From positions 59,368,969 through 59,432,968 of the forward strand of contig OX377205.1 in NCBI GenBank assembly GCA_947396885.1: a stretch of DNA of 64,000 bases, read 5' to 3'. Origin of the DNA: Heligmosomoides polygyrus polygyrus. Taxonomy: Eukaryota; Nematoda; Chromadorea; Rhabditida; Heligmosomidae. Positions 1 to 11,630 of this stretch are shown here, piece by piece; positions within the stretch are counted from its first letter, which is position 1; every line of letters begins with the position of its first letter. Made by a program: the position numbers and the translations under genes. Below the pieces are notes generated by a model. That model had not been told where the DNA came from. It made no database searches and worked only from the letters and a program-made list of their open reading frames with translations.

Positions 1-315
1 GTTGATGACTGGACCACATGTCAGCAGTCGACGAAAGCAGCCTAAAAATGGCAGCCATGAGCGCCTCACATGAATCGAGATCGCTATTGCCATATGGCGT
101 CAGAAGTGGAAACGCTATGAAACATGGAGGACGTCGATGAGATGTGCCGTCTCTTGCCTTGTCCTCCCTCGACCAGCGGCTTACGTTTTCAGACACTAAG
201 GACGCGGTAGGTGTTGGAGAAAGGCTTCTTCTTCGAGAGATGCATTTTAGAGGTCTGTTCTCGTGGTATGATGCCACGCCATCGACTCCGGCCTACCCGA
301 AGCCTCAAGAATGGC

Positions 316-572
316 GTTAATCAATCCATTTTGGCATGCGCCACGCATTCCACTTCTCCAGGATGCCGTTGAGGCGATTTGAGTTCGCTTCTGGCCTATA
401 CTGTGACTTGTAGTTGCCAGCCGATGGACAAATCAGAGCTTCATCCTTCTCCGTCAAATCTGGTACCAATTCACCAACCACGGAGGGGTGGAGGGCTTGA
501 TTGGCCCGGGCAGAAAGCCCGAACCATGAATCTGGATTGGGCGCCTCGTCCGACTGCGCTACCACGCGCCAG
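316..572 (-). repeat. tRNA-derived SINE, copy 1
   Basis: This copy reads on the minus strand. Its head near 560-572 resembles a tRNA gene start (a GCGTGGTAGCGCAGTCGG-type box A), followed by a GGTTCG box B-like segment near 520-530. The body carries the family landmarks in order: GGTACCAATTCACC (plus-strand sense), GCCAGCCGATGGACAA, then a segment ending in GCGCCACGCATTC. The same order appears at 4190, 14262, 16084, 53696 and 55169. The heptamer tail seen in the 4190 copy is eroded here. The short ORFs across it are not genes. Confidence 0.75.
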
Positions 573-779
573 AAAGAATGGCCGGTCTACAACAATGAAA
601 TTGAATTTGACAGTGACTAGCGATTAGGTGCCATGCATTAGGTTGCCCCACACGGAATGTCGCATACATTGTGGTTTTCTTTTCACATTCGGATAGGTTG
701 TGAGCTCAGTTACGATTAGTTTTTCGTGGCGTATTATCTCCTATATTTCCTATTTTTCCTACGTAATTACCTCATTGGT

Positions 780-1490
780 TTCTAAAATTATAGCCTTCAG
801 AATGCAATGGACCAGAAAATGATTGGGCGCGTGTGCCAGCTCTATGACTTCAAATTCAAGAAACCCGCTGCAGAATCGCATCATTCGTTGGTGGCTGTAT
901 TTGGCGAAGATGTCGTTTTCTAAAGACGACGCGAGCGGTGGTTTCAACGATGTCCAGCCGGCAACGAAAGTCTTGAAGACGAAGAGCACAGAAGACAGGC
1001 GCTTATATCATAGATTGCGACCTTTCACGACTGCCGTTGAAGCCGATCCGACAAGATTGACTTGTGAGCATGTAGTAGAGCGTGTCTGCTCAAAATCTTG
1101 CTCGAGATTTAAATCCATCTCGAGCTGACACGTCCTCTACCAACTTGCTGCATGATAATGGTCTCATGACGCAAAAGTCGCTCAGTAGAAAATCTAGTAC
1201 CTTGGTTGGACCGTTTTGCCCCGTCCGCTGTACATACAGCCCTTACATTGCCCCATCCGACTACCACGTACTCGGCTCGATGCAGCACGAATTGAATGGG
1301 AAAATGTTCCCAGACTATGTACGATGAAATCCGGTTTGGGTGACCAACTTCCTCGACTCGCGGCCAGCTCATTTCTTTAAATACTGGATAAGATTTGCAT
1401 GTACATTGGGCAAAGGTTGTTGATAATTGTGGAGGATGTATGTATTACCGAATTTAGTTAGGTTTTAACTGCTTTGCATGGATTTAAGCT
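780..1490 (+). pseudogene. mariner-family transposase relic
   Basis: Two mariner transposase segments are joined with the middle missing. At about 985-1090 the plus strand encodes a stretch around AVEADPTRLTCEH, matching the end of the N-terminal helix-turn-helix domain. From about 1135 it encodes LLHDNG, then YSPYIAPSDYHVLGSMQHEL at about 1231-1290, the region around the last catalytic Asp of mariner transposases. The tail reads FLDSRPAHFF near 1350. Frames change between the blocks and stops interrupt them, so it cannot encode an enzyme. Terminal inverted repeats were not identified. Family assignment rests on these motifs; subfamily is open. Confidence 0.7.
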
Positions 1491-2990
1491 TTCGGTCTGA
1501 ACCGACGTTCTGTGTGGGACATCCTAATAGAAGCTGCAGCGTGTTCCACCCTGGGTGTGTCATGAGCGGCCATCACTGAGTTTATAAGCCATCATCCAAA
1601 TTCGGGGAGAAGTAGCAAGTCCATCCTCTCAACAGCACAACCCATGCCGTGTTCGAGAACACAATGAGAGCGATAAGTGCTGCACGGTTTTCCCAAACGC
1701 CTTGAGGAGTAATTTTAAGCTGCCAAGTCGAAAGCTATGGCAGCCACGTGAACTGTTAAGTACGCATTGACAATTAAAGGAACTATGTAGAGGTGCTAAA
1801 GTCTTGAAGGAAGAGCCCGTGTCAGACAGGCTCAGGACCATGGCAGGCCTTGTAAGCGCTAGACAACGAGAAAGGCAACATCATCATCCTGTCTCAATAG
1901 AAAGACACAGCTGAACATTAGGCGACTGAGCTACCTGAAGCAACTGATAGCAGGTCGAACACTTTCGCATTCGGCTACACATAGCGTGCAGATGTTTACT
2001 TTCAGAAATAGACGTCCATAGGAATGAGGACAACAGCAAGCACAGCATCCACCGACATCCTTCAGTGAAGCTTATTTCTTTTGCTTGTTCGACGGATGAT
2101 CTTGTAGTACCTCTACATTGCCCTTGTGCTGAAGCTGAAAAAGCTGCATTACGCATTTGTGCGTGCCAGCACTCGTATGCATAAGAATGCCGATTTCTCA
2201 ACCAAGAAACGGGCGGCTAGTCAGCCAAGAGAAGTTCGTGTTATTGATCAGGAACGAGCTGCCAGAGTTTTAGCGTGCAGGTGATGAATGGTGGACATCG
2301 ACTCCGAATGCAAACCATACGGGTTCGTCTTCTACCACTGACGGTGACAAAGAGTAAGCAACGAGAGCCCGACACCTTCACCACAAGCCGTACAAACGCT
2401 CTTCGCCTGTCTCCGCTCTCTGTGGTCACTACGAGCTTGAGGTGCAGGTTTTCTCGATCAGTCCTCGATCAACGACATGGACCTACGCTGAATAAGATGT
2501 TCATTGAGAAAAGGCAAAACGGAAGCCAGAGTGGCGAATATGACAGAGACCCATTAGAGAGTAGGAGGTTGGTGGTCTGAATCCCACACACGTTGCTAAT
2601 GTTTACTTCGCCTTCTAGCTCCGAAGCACCAATTCTATAAAGGAGAAATTCAATGAACACATAGGCAAAAGCAAGGAAACCTCGTCACTCTACAGTCTCA
2701 GGCTGCTCATAGGGTTGCCGAAGCGTCAGCCGGAATACGACCGTTCATAATCTCGGTCAACAGCTTAGCAGAAGCCGCAGTTCTCAAGATGCTTTTGTAC
2801 TTCAACTGACAAGGTGGCTTGTCACCCCGTGGACTACTGTCGTGCAATATTGCACCATTTGGACCACTGCAATATCTGTGTAATCTTAATCGGATCTCGT
2901 GCCTCCTGCCAGTCCTTTCCGGAATTCCAGGCAGCTCGGTGCTTGACACCGTATTGGCAGGACCAAGGTGTGCCTCCCAGCGGGGATTAG
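1491..2990. other. No supported gene
   Basis: Short ORFs occur on both strands but none has a recognisable motif, convincing splice sites, or a repeat partner elsewhere in the window. The 2707-2880 minus-strand frame is open and ends in a stop, and could be an exon. I cannot connect it to the signal-peptide exon at 3064-3246. Confidence 0.5.
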
Positions 2991-3063
2991 CATTTTATGA
3001 TCGGGCCTGTCGTTCCACCGGCGTGCCTCGGTCCCCGGGGAACGCAGGTCCGTCTCGCCTCAC

Positions 3064-3246
3064 CTCGTGCGGGGCGAGAAAATGCCAATTTGATGGGTCC
3101 GAAGAGTGGCGGGTTCGTGACGAGCCGAGGGTTTTTGCTGGACGAATGCAGATGAGACGGCCAGCCGGCCCGGACGGACGGCCGGCTGCTGCTGCTGCCA
3201 ACCCGAGCAGCAGCAGCAGTGGCAGCACTCTCGAGGGCAGGTGCAT
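3064..3246 (-). CDS. First coding exon of a putative secreted protein
   Basis: The exon starts at an ATG at 3246 and runs 61 codons to a CACGAG|GTGAGG donor, leaving phase 0. The product begins with a textbook signal peptide: a short polar start (MHLPSR), a hydrophobic core of leucines, then alanines and glycine before RPSGPAG, where cleavage is likely. Core leucines are written almost entirely as CTG and alanines as GCA, so the signal is coded by two mirror-related triplet runs. The rest of the exon has one Cys and no known domain. The next exon was not found with confidence. The surrounding 2.95-3.65 kb is GC-rich, which would suit a promoter and first exon. Inference only; no family recognised. 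Confidence 0.45.
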
Positions 3247-4170
3247 TCGACATCGCCGTCGCCGTGTGCTGAAGCGACAGCAAATCGAAACCGACGGCGC
3301 TCTGGGGACACCAGCCAGGGGTCGGCACTGCCTGGGTGTCCAACGGGTCTTCTCGATTTCATGAGGCCACGGGCGGAGTAAGATGATAGCTCGTCGCGGA
3401 GAGCTGCAGGGTGCATGTAGTCGTGTTCTGGCGATCGTCGTCTCGCGTCTCATTAGCATACGGGCAGCACAAATCTCAGCAAGCCGAAAGCGATCCATCT
3501 TCTGCCCGTTCGTCGTCTTTCCAGCCATTTTTGAATAGTCAATTCGCCATGACGGACAGGCATGTCCAGGGGGCTCCACAGCGGGGATCGTGGCGAGGCA
3601 TCGCTGGGTGACTCGGGAATTCGAACGCGGCTTGGAGGAGATTCTTAGAGATGACCTCGGCCGCAGCAGGAAGGAGTGTGCGAAGTGTTTCCCATGTTGG
3701 AAGGAGGGAATGCTAGCTCTGCTTGGTCCCTGCCACCACCAGCTTAGCTCTTTGCCTCTGCGTGATGTTGGCAGATAGCACTCGATGCGGACCTACAGGG
3801 CTGCCGATGGCCAGGTGGCACCCCAAGTTCATTAAGCAAGTCGAGCTTCTTTCATTGACCACAGAAGCTCGCAGGTCTTCCTAGCTCATTTTCAGTAGAA
3901 ATCAGCAAGAAGTGTATATGGCTTTCTTTCCTTCAACGAAAATGCACAATATCTCCAACAAAATTCTACCGTTTCAATTCTAGTTCAGTGCTCCAAATAA
4001 CTTTCAGCGAGCAAATGAGCTGCTTAAAATAAAATCCAATCCAAATTTTATATATGTATCTACATATTTTCACACTAGTTTATCACTTTTCACGTCAAAT
4101 TGGACGCTCATCTAAGCAAGCCTAACGCGTTCGAAGTCAAACTGGACATCTTCCGAAGCGAACCTATCTC
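3247..4170. other. GC-rich 5' flank, then AT-rich spacer
   Basis: 3247-3650 is GC-rich and upstream of the minus-strand signal-peptide exon, so it may hold its promoter or 5' untranslated exon. 3780-4170 is AT-rich with no feature I can support. Open frames here have no motif. Confidence 0.3.
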
Positions 4171-4173
4171 TTT

Positions 4174-4189
4174 CCACATTAAACTGTAA
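4174..4189. repeat. Target-site duplication, left copy
   Basis: A 16-bp sequence CCACATTAAACTGTAA identical to 4481-4496. It bounds the SINE at 4190-4480. Confidence 0.85.
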
Positions 4190-4480
4190 AGGATAAAGGA
4201 TAAAGGACGGCGTTATTCAATCCCCTATGGGATGCGCCACGCATTCTACTTCTACGGGATGTCGTGGAGGCGAGTTGAATGCGTATTTGGCCATATAACG
4301 ACTTGCGGTGGCCAGCCGATGAACAAGTCAGCGCTTTATCCTTCCCAGACAAGTCTGGTACCAATTCACCGACCCCGGAAGGATGGAAGGCTTGGTTGGC
4401 CTGGGCGGGAAATCCGAACCAGGAACCTGGTATCGGGTGCAGGCGACAGCCGGCGCCTCCTCCGACTGCACTCCACGCTC
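4190..4480 (-). mobile_element. SINE copy 2 with intact target-site duplication
   Basis: This is the best preserved SINE in the window. It is 291 bp long and reads on the minus strand, from a tRNA-like head near 4480 to a heptamer tail (repeats of TTTATCC) ending at 4190. It is flanked by a perfect 16-bp direct repeat, CCACATTAAACTGTAA, at 4174-4189 and 4481-4496, the hallmark of target-primed retroposition. Box B-like GGTTCGGATT lies about 70 bp from the head. SINEs of this kind are transcribed by RNA polymerase III and mobilised by a partner LINE. The partner is not identified; no LINE tail in the window carries the same heptamer. Confidence 0.85.
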
Positions 4481-4496
4481 CCACATTAAACTGTAA
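4481..4496. repeat. Target-site duplication, right copy
   Basis: A 16-bp sequence identical to 4174-4189 on the other side of the SINE at 4190-4480. Confidence 0.85.
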
Positions 4497-4859
4497 GGAT
4501 TAAAAAATTTATTCGAGGAAAATGTGTATGACTTTTTGATGTTTTAGTTAACCTGCTCAATAAGTGCACATATGGTTTCAATTTTCGTAAAAATCTATTT
4601 TTTAAGGAGAAATAATTGTTTAAAGCTTTTTTAAAGAGCAGGTTAAGTAAAAGGGAGCCATTTTCTCGATGTTAAAAGAAGAGATTGTGTCAAGGTCCAA
4701 GACGTGGCGATTTTTATTCGACTGATAGCAAAATTTTCGTTTCCACGGCGCTTCACAGCTGCAAACGATACAATATGTACCAGAAATTGTAAGGAACACA
4801 CATATGGTATATAGTGTGAATTCTGTAGTTAGCATGAAACATCACGGTGTGGATGAACG

Positions 4860-5268
4860 TTGACCTTGATACTTCATATCCGACAAAACAATAAAACTCT
4901 TCACACCCTCAGCCAAGCTTGCATCTAGGACTCAGTTCTTCGTGAATAGGACTACTGCAGCTTATATAAAACTATTATGGTGGGATATCCAAAATCCAGG
5001 CTTTACCGACTTCTCTAAATGTTTTTAAATGCATGGTTAACAAGCACCTCACTAAATATGGACATGATGCATCTCTCTCATAGACAAACTTGGTCTACAT
5101 TTGCTTTCCCCGTGTTTCTTTTGTTTTTATTTTATTTTTTCCTAAACTCTTAATCTCATGAAGTTTCTGTTGTTTGTTTGTTTTCTGCATTTCTTTCTCA
5201 TAGGAGTGATATTGTTGTAAAAAATAAAGTTTTTCATGCAATAAATAATAATAATAATAATAATAATA
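4860..5268 (+). mobile_element. 3' end fragment of a CR1-like LINE
   Basis: The plus strand near 4910-4990 reads KLASRTQFFVNRTTAAY followed by IKLLWW, like the extreme C terminus of nematode CR1-like LINE proteins, where an RT..FF.R....W motif precedes the stop. A poly-purine 3' untranslated region follows with an AATAAAG signal near 5223. The fragment ends in an (AAT)n run at about 5244-5268, a typical short-repeat LINE tail. It is 5' truncated, as most LINE copies are. Confidence 0.45.
5244..5268. repeat. (AAT)n microsatellite
   Basis: About eight AAT triplets. It probably forms the 3' tail of the LINE fragment just upstream. Confidence 0.8.
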
Positions 5269-5719
5269 GTATTAGTGTTAACGGCATTCACACTACCAAT
5301 CAAATAGAAATCGCGACGAGCTTTTCGAGTGCAAGGCGCGATCTCAGCTTTTAATGCATTATTTTGCGTTGAAAAGTGTCGAATTCGACGTGGAAATATG
5401 AAAAATATGAAAAAGCGCGCATCCTCCATGTGGAGGTCCTCGGGGAATAGCATTTACAGTATTAATCTGTTGAGCACCGCAACACACCTCTCCAGTGCAC
5501 GGAGCAAGCACAAGGGCACTGCGAGGTCTCCTTTCCCTGCTGTTCAAATACGAAGCGTCTCCTTCATCAAACTAGTCCAGAATGCATATAGTTCACGACA
5601 GTGTGTTATTCACAAACGAACGACATTGACACGCAATGTAGACAACCGTATACAGGAAAGTGCCCATCTAGTCTCAGGTTTCATAGAGTTCCTCGAAAAC
5701 CCTCCAGGCTATTCCTGTA

Positions 5720-7285
5720 CTTTGAACAGAGCTGTATAATGGAGAAATTTAGCTTCGTCGCAGAAGAGGTGTCCAGACGATGGAAGCATGCGTTCGTCAC
5801 TCCTATTTCCAAGAGATCTCCTGTAAACGACCTTCGTGACTATCGCCCTAAGCACACGTCAATTCTAGCCTGAAAGTTCGAACAGTTAAAAACATATTCT
5901 GCGGCATCTTGAAGTTAATAAGATATTCTCAGATAACTGGCTCAGATTTTTACCAGGCAAATCTGCTGAAACCTCAGTACCTACGTCTCTCAATGACTGG
6001 ACTGAGGAAATGGAAAACAAAGCCGAATTGACGTGGTATATTTTGACTTTTCCAAAGCTTTCGATAAAGTACCACAACTGTTGTTCAAAATGAGCATAGT
6101 TGGTATTCAAACTGTGGTAATCAATTGGACGCGCAGCTTCCTCACTGGAAGGACATGTCAGGTTGAAGTTGAGGAGCATTTTCCTCCGTTTTCAATGCGT
6201 GTATAGGAGCTCCACAAGGCGGATTGCCCTCTCCTCCTCCTTATTCATGCGTATGAACTTTTAGAAGCAGTTTCCTGGTTTAGAATTACATGCGTGGAAG
6301 TGTATGCAGATGATTTGAAGATTCAGAAAATAGTCAAAGAGGACAAAGGATCTAACTGCGTTGAAGCAGCGGTTGACTACATTTCCTGTTGGGCGGATGA
6401 GTGGAAACTACCACTTGCACCTGAAAGATCCTGCTGCTTAGTATTTGGTGGCCGAAATGTGGTCTCTCTCCCTGCTACAAACTACAGAATGCAGCACTTG
6501 GAGTAGTTAAGGAGGTTCGCGATCTTGGATTTTTAATACGCAAAAATCTAATTTTTGACGCTCATTACAAATCCTTGGTAAAAATGGCAAATTTTCGCAA
6601 CTACAACATTTTCAAAGTTTTGAGGAGCAACAATCCTGATCTGCTTTCGCGTGCTTATAAAACAAAGGTGTGGCCGAAAGCTCAATGTGGAACAACTGTG
6701 TTCAAAAAGAAAGACCCCGACATGCTCGAAAGAATTCGGGATAGTTTCTCTCGCATAATGAGGTGCTTTGGCATAGACTACTCGCTAATCCCAAACGGCG
6801 GAGAAAGAAACATGATGTTGGGATTGAGGTCTCTTGAATGTAGGAGGAAATCGTCCGACCTCAAGCTGCTTTTAAAGAATCTCGCCCGCAAGGTGCACAT
6901 GAATCGGTGCACATTTTTCCGAGGCCACTTATTTAGAACAAGGAGGGGTAAGCTTCGGCCATATGTACCGGTGGCGAGGACCGCAGTCAGATCAACATTC
7001 TTGACTACAGAAGCTTGCGGGAGTTCAACTTACTTCTAGCCCAGGACGAGAATCTCTTAGGATTATCTGAGCATTCTCTCGCTTGATTCTTGTTTAACGT
7101 TGTGTTGCTATAACTGTTTCCGTTATCAATTACTGGTGTCTATTTGCAAACTACAACTTGCTCTTCTGTTAGTTCTCAATCATTGCGCTATTAATGTATG
7201 TGTTGCAATTCTTTTTTATTTTTTATTATCTGCGTGGCTACCACCACGCTGTGAATAAAGAAGTAAATAAAATAAATACAACGGA
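5720..7285 (+). pseudogene. CR1-like LINE, copy A: broken reverse transcriptase
   Basis: Reverse transcriptase motifs appear in the right order across several frames. RWKHAFVTPI and DYRP lie near 5780-5850 (fingers). FDFSKAFDKVP at about 6045-6075 holds the first catalytic Asp. RSFLTGRTCQVEVE lies near 6133-6175. YADD at 6303-6314 is the catalytic box. The RT C-terminal part follows at 6320-6460 and a C-terminal domain at 6575-7035. Many stops and frameshifts break it. The end near 7245-7280 carries AATAAAGAAGTAAATAAAATAAAT, an A/T-rich tail. It is homologous to copy B at 32690-35040 but more decayed. The endonuclease domain is missing, so the copy is 5' truncated. Confidence 0.8.
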
Positions 7286-8858
7286 ACCCGAGTTGGAACC
7301 ATGCAACACAGTGGTCGGTCGAACGCTATTTACAAAGGACACACGAGGTTGTCCTAGAGGACTATCACATTCAGATAGCTCAACAATAAGCGCCTGTATT
7401 CTAGGCTAGTGTCTTTTCAGAGTTCGGCTACAACGTTGCTTCCATTCATACTACTTAAAGGAACTGCTAGACACTGGATCAACTTCGGAGATGTAGAGGA
7501 ATCTCTCCTTCGATTTCTTCGGCGACTCGGCATTGTTCCCTCCATCTGCCATCAATTCACCGCTAGTAGGTCCTACTGGCATTATCGATGCATCCAGAAT
7601 GTCGATCTTGTCGTCGCTTCTACTTCACCCTCCTTTTCAAGCATGAAGGCATTTGTGGATGGACATCTTTACGTCTACTGTCTCTTTCCATCAGCGCTTT
7701 TACCTCAAGAACGGGGTCTGCATCGTTGATTCCGTCACCATCTTGGTCAATACTTAGAAGTGGTTGCTGAATTCGAGACTTCCTCGCCGGTGCTTCCTTA
7801 TACGGTGCCGCTGGAGAAGCTTTGTCAGGACATCCACTAGGTCTCCACTAGGTCTCTGCATGTGAAAGTGGAAGAATCGCTGGCCATCCGAGCAGTGGAG
7901 TCTCTTCGTCATGACTTTTGCTTCAGCCTCTATGCTCCATATTAGTGGCTTCGTTGCAGAAGGCGGCCATCTCTCAGGCCAGGCTTTACTGAAGCACATG
8001 TTCCGCACCTAATGGGCCTTCACCGAGGTAGCGGTAAAGGCAAGACCACTGCAGCTGAAGGCTTCCCTTCACCTGCTTTCGGTCACATGTGAAGGCGTTC
8101 CGTTGGCGATCTTTCCAATGAATTGTTATGCTGACAATGTCCGACTGTCTGTGAGTCTTGGCATTGTGACAAGAATTTCTGCAAGCGTTTAGATTCTGTC
8201 CAACAGAACCTGTCCAACAGGCAACAATTTCTTATTCGAGCGATGTTTCTTCTTCCTCGGATTCGCGCGACACTGGAAATCAAACACCTACGTGTCCACC
8301 TACGTGGAAAATCAAAAATAGCCAACGACTTCCAAATGCAGAGATACGCCTAGACGCAAGCAATGCTCGCCTTATGAGTTGGGAGGCGTCTGGTGGCAGG
8401 CCTCCTTCTCGCACAACGTACAGTGAGTAGTGTGAATGTCAGAAGAGAGGTCTTAAAATTAATTCCAATGAAGGACTGGAGTGATTTTATGATACTAAAC
8501 GCGAAAATCGATCCTTCATTTATTTAGGAAAAACCGAAAGAGGTCTCCGCCTCTTGTCGGTTATCGAGTAATACGACATAAGCCAGCGGGTTGTGAGGGA
8601 AACTATTTGAGAGCAGTCTAACAACCAGAACCTTCTATTGCGAAGACGCCGCCACCTGAAGAAAGAACTGAGGGAAATCACAGCGGCTGATGACGCTTAA
8701 TGGCATATGAGCAGTCTCCGTTTTGAGGAACGAATTTGGTGGCAAAGGGAAGGCAGTGAACAGTGTGAAACAGAGTGCTCGCACCTAACCATTGAAAAAG
8801 GAACCTTCTTGCAGGAAAGCCGCGGGCTGCAGAAGTTGCGACCGTGTACTAACTCACT
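7286..8858. other. No supported gene
   Basis: Several open frames up to about 100 codons lie here on both strands, but without recognised motifs or clear splice sites. The 8560-8800 plus strand has coding-like composition (an RRRRHLKKEL stretch) and may be a decayed element upstream of the RTE fragment. I could not assign it. Confidence 0.4.
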
Positions 8859-9116
8859 CTATCACCTGTCTTCTCGTTGAATGTTGAGTTGCTGGAACGG
8901 CACAAGCTACGTCTCCATCCTTCCCTGTCGCGTGCAAGAGTGCCCCAATGAATTCTCCTCGCTCGAGAGACGCGAGGAGCGTCATCTCGTTCGCTCAAGA
9001 CTTTCACGAAGCCGTCCTATCAAGACATTGGTGTTCTCTTGGTATCCCGTGGAATCCAGTTTGTGGCGGCTCTCGACCGGCGAGCATTTGCAAAACGCTT
9101 TACGGGCTCCACCCAC
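8859..9116 (-). pseudogene. RTE retrotransposon 3' fragment
   Basis: Read on the minus strand, this matches the last part of the RTE element at 38360-38630. The shared stretch includes the segment encoding DWIPRD (VTDWIPRD in the long copy), then RIHW.TLARDR, and ends with the same ACAGGTGATA terminus. It is a short 5'-truncated copy with many substitutions and no open frame. It shows the RTE family has several copies within 30 kb (also 25.6-26.8 kb). Confidence 0.75.
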
Positions 9117-9891
9117 TTAATTTTCGACGACGTACAATACCGGCCTTAACTTTTGGTCATTGGGCGGAAAAAGCGAAAAAAAAACGCATTTTCCGCCGCT
9201 TTTCTGTAGCGCTCTTCAAATTCAGCGCATTGTAAATTGAAACACGTATTCGTGTTCAACACCGAGCCCTCTTCCCGATGAGCTGAAAAGCGCCTAACGA
9301 GCGCCTGAAATGTAGTTCAGTGACCTAATTTCTGCCCGGCGCGGCTGACCCCTGTGCTCGCGGGAGATAATTACACCCACAGCTCCCAAGTGGTTAATGA
9401 AGAAAGAGATTCGGCCTTTTAAAGCTTAGTTTCTATATTATATACATAGTCACACATAGTTCTCTAGATTTCCTAGCATTTCACGATCACAATGATCTAC
9501 TTTCTTAAAGGATCCGACAATTTAAGTGTTGTTATTTTCAGAAAATTCTCCGCTTTGGAGGACTCTAATTTCGACATATCACGCTTGTATGTGCTTATAC
9601 TCGCTTGCCACGTTGGAAACGAGAGTGGAAATCAAGCTGCGAAGTTGGAACATTTAGGGTTGAAATCGCTAGCAATTGTGCGCTGCCAAAGTTGCTCAAA
9701 TGACACTCCTTCGTAGTTTGCCGTACACTTTTCGCATCATTAAAGTGGGCGCAAAATGGTTTCTTTGAAGGAAGAAGCATAGGTATTTGGAGGCCTATGA
9801 AAACACCTTATAGTCTCCCATAGGTAGGATTTCGACTGGCCTGGAGGACATTTTAGCCATGCAGTTACAGAGCAAGCTCATCTCATATGCT

Positions 9892-10173
9892 AACTGAGTG
9901 TCCAAAAAATGTCCAAAAACTGAAAAATTGTCAACGAGATCATTCCCTAGTTAATTCTGACTCGAAGGGTAGCTCGATTTCAAATTTTCGTTCATTTTTA
10001 CCGGTTTATCACGAGTCAAATGTACCATAGCCCTGGTCCGGACCCAGATTAGTTCCGGAGCCAGTCCACTCTCCTGCCTCTGTGACCACTCGCGCCATCT
10101 GAGGGCGCCGTAAATCGCCTAACTAGAGTTTTCACACTTCCGGTGCCGCGGCGCCATATTGATCCTTCCAAAC
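9892..10173 (+). repeat. Inverted repeat, left arm
   Basis: Pairs with 15134-15418 in inverted orientation, with scattered mismatches and short gaps. The best conserved segment is about 10083-10165. Confidence 0.75.
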
Positions 10174-11440
10174 GAGGGCGGGATAGAATACGCGGCGTAC
10201 ACCAAACAAGGTTTTGACAACTACGACATCTTCCTTATACTTATACGCTTGTATTTTTCATTTCCCATTTACGTTTTAGCATTGTTTAGATGCGTGGCGC
10301 ATCCCAGAAATATTAGGAGGCCAACGGATGCTGTTGACAAAGTTTCTTTTATAGAAAACAAACGACAAATGACGATATTAAGTTCAAAACTTGAATAAAT
10401 TCTTTACCACAAATCAAGGCTTTTAATGCTTTTTAACAGTGATTGCGAAGTTTCTTGGTTGCGTAATAATTAAAAGGCCATATGTAGCTGAGTCGGCAGG
10501 AAACCGGCTTTCACATAGCTTCACGAGTCGATCATAGCCTCACTTCGCGGCTGGCTTACAGATGCCGTCCATCTCTTAGCGCTCGGCGAGTTAGCCCTAA
10601 ACTCATCTGGGAATGATATAGAACTGGAACATCCATCAACGGACCACCTCAAGACATTGCGTAGGACATCGATCTCTTAGTTTGTACGGAAAGCTCTGTC
10701 AGTTTTGCAGCCTTTTTTTCAAAAAAGTACAGCTCGACAGTGAAACTTGTCGCTGAAGATAAAAATTATTTTGTTTTCTACACCTGCGACAATGTGAAAC
10801 GGCTAGTGGCACCACCTTCTTAAAATACATACTGGCGATTTAAAATGTAGGGTATTTAAAAACCGTCAGTGTCACTCAAGATGCATTGACGAAGAAATCT
10901 CAAAATCCGCGAAGATATGTAGACTGTAAGAGGTTGATATGAGGAGAGAGAGCTACAGTCCATAAATGGTTCAATTTTACAGGACGATTCTTGAACGGTG
11001 TCAAGCCTGGTAAAACTGTACTGCCTTGGTTTTACACACATTTCACCTTTTTTTGAACACGAGTGTTGTATAGTAGTGCGAGAGTGAATGGGAAAAATAT
11101 AGGAGCAATCAGGCTGTAGATCTTCAAACAGTGTAAAATGATAAGAAAGAGATTTCCAGAAATTTGCAATGACGGTTTCTACGAATGAAAATAAGTTTTT
11201 TTAAACATAGAATCACGTTTTTCATCCCCACGACTGACCCCACATCCTGTTCTCTCATCACCTGCTGCCACTTTTGTAGTCTTTTGTAGTCAAGGTGGCA
11301 GTTATTGTTTTTATTATTGTCTTTTTATTCGCAGCCACACAGATGAGCTGGTCAATGACAATGATGCGGGAAATAGACACGTCTTTGTCTATCCAGCTAG
11401 CCTTTGGAGTGCACCGTACATAATCGAACCTGTCAATCGA

Positions 11441-11460
11441 GGGGGGGGGGGGGGGGGGGG
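11441..11460 (+). repeat. Uninterrupted run of 20 G
   Basis: A homopolymer inside the left arm of the foldback element. The matching place in the right arm (13291-13303) is a run of 13 C. Such a run could form a G-quadruplex and is prone to length change. Confidence 0.9.
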
Positions 11461-11630
11461 ACAGCGTGTAGACTGAGCGTTTGGGGAGTTTTATCAAAAA
11501 TTTGCAGCCGCCCTAGTCAGGAGTTGCTCTAAGGCTGTCCAGCGAGCCTCTGGAGTGCGCTGTGAACAAGGTATACAAAATCGAACCTTTCAATCGAGGG
11601 GGCGACCGCTCGCAAATTGCACGCGCGGGC

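Noticed and set aside
307..582. Target duplication AAGAATGGC around SINE copy 1
   Set aside because: The left copy overlaps sequence that belongs to the SINE end itself, so the match is probably partly internal.
2995..3579. A 194-codon minus-strand ORF covering the signal-peptide exon
   Set aside because: Its first 110 codons upstream of the ATG at 3246 look like untranslated GC-rich DNA, and the signal peptide begins internally. I kept only the 61-codon exon.
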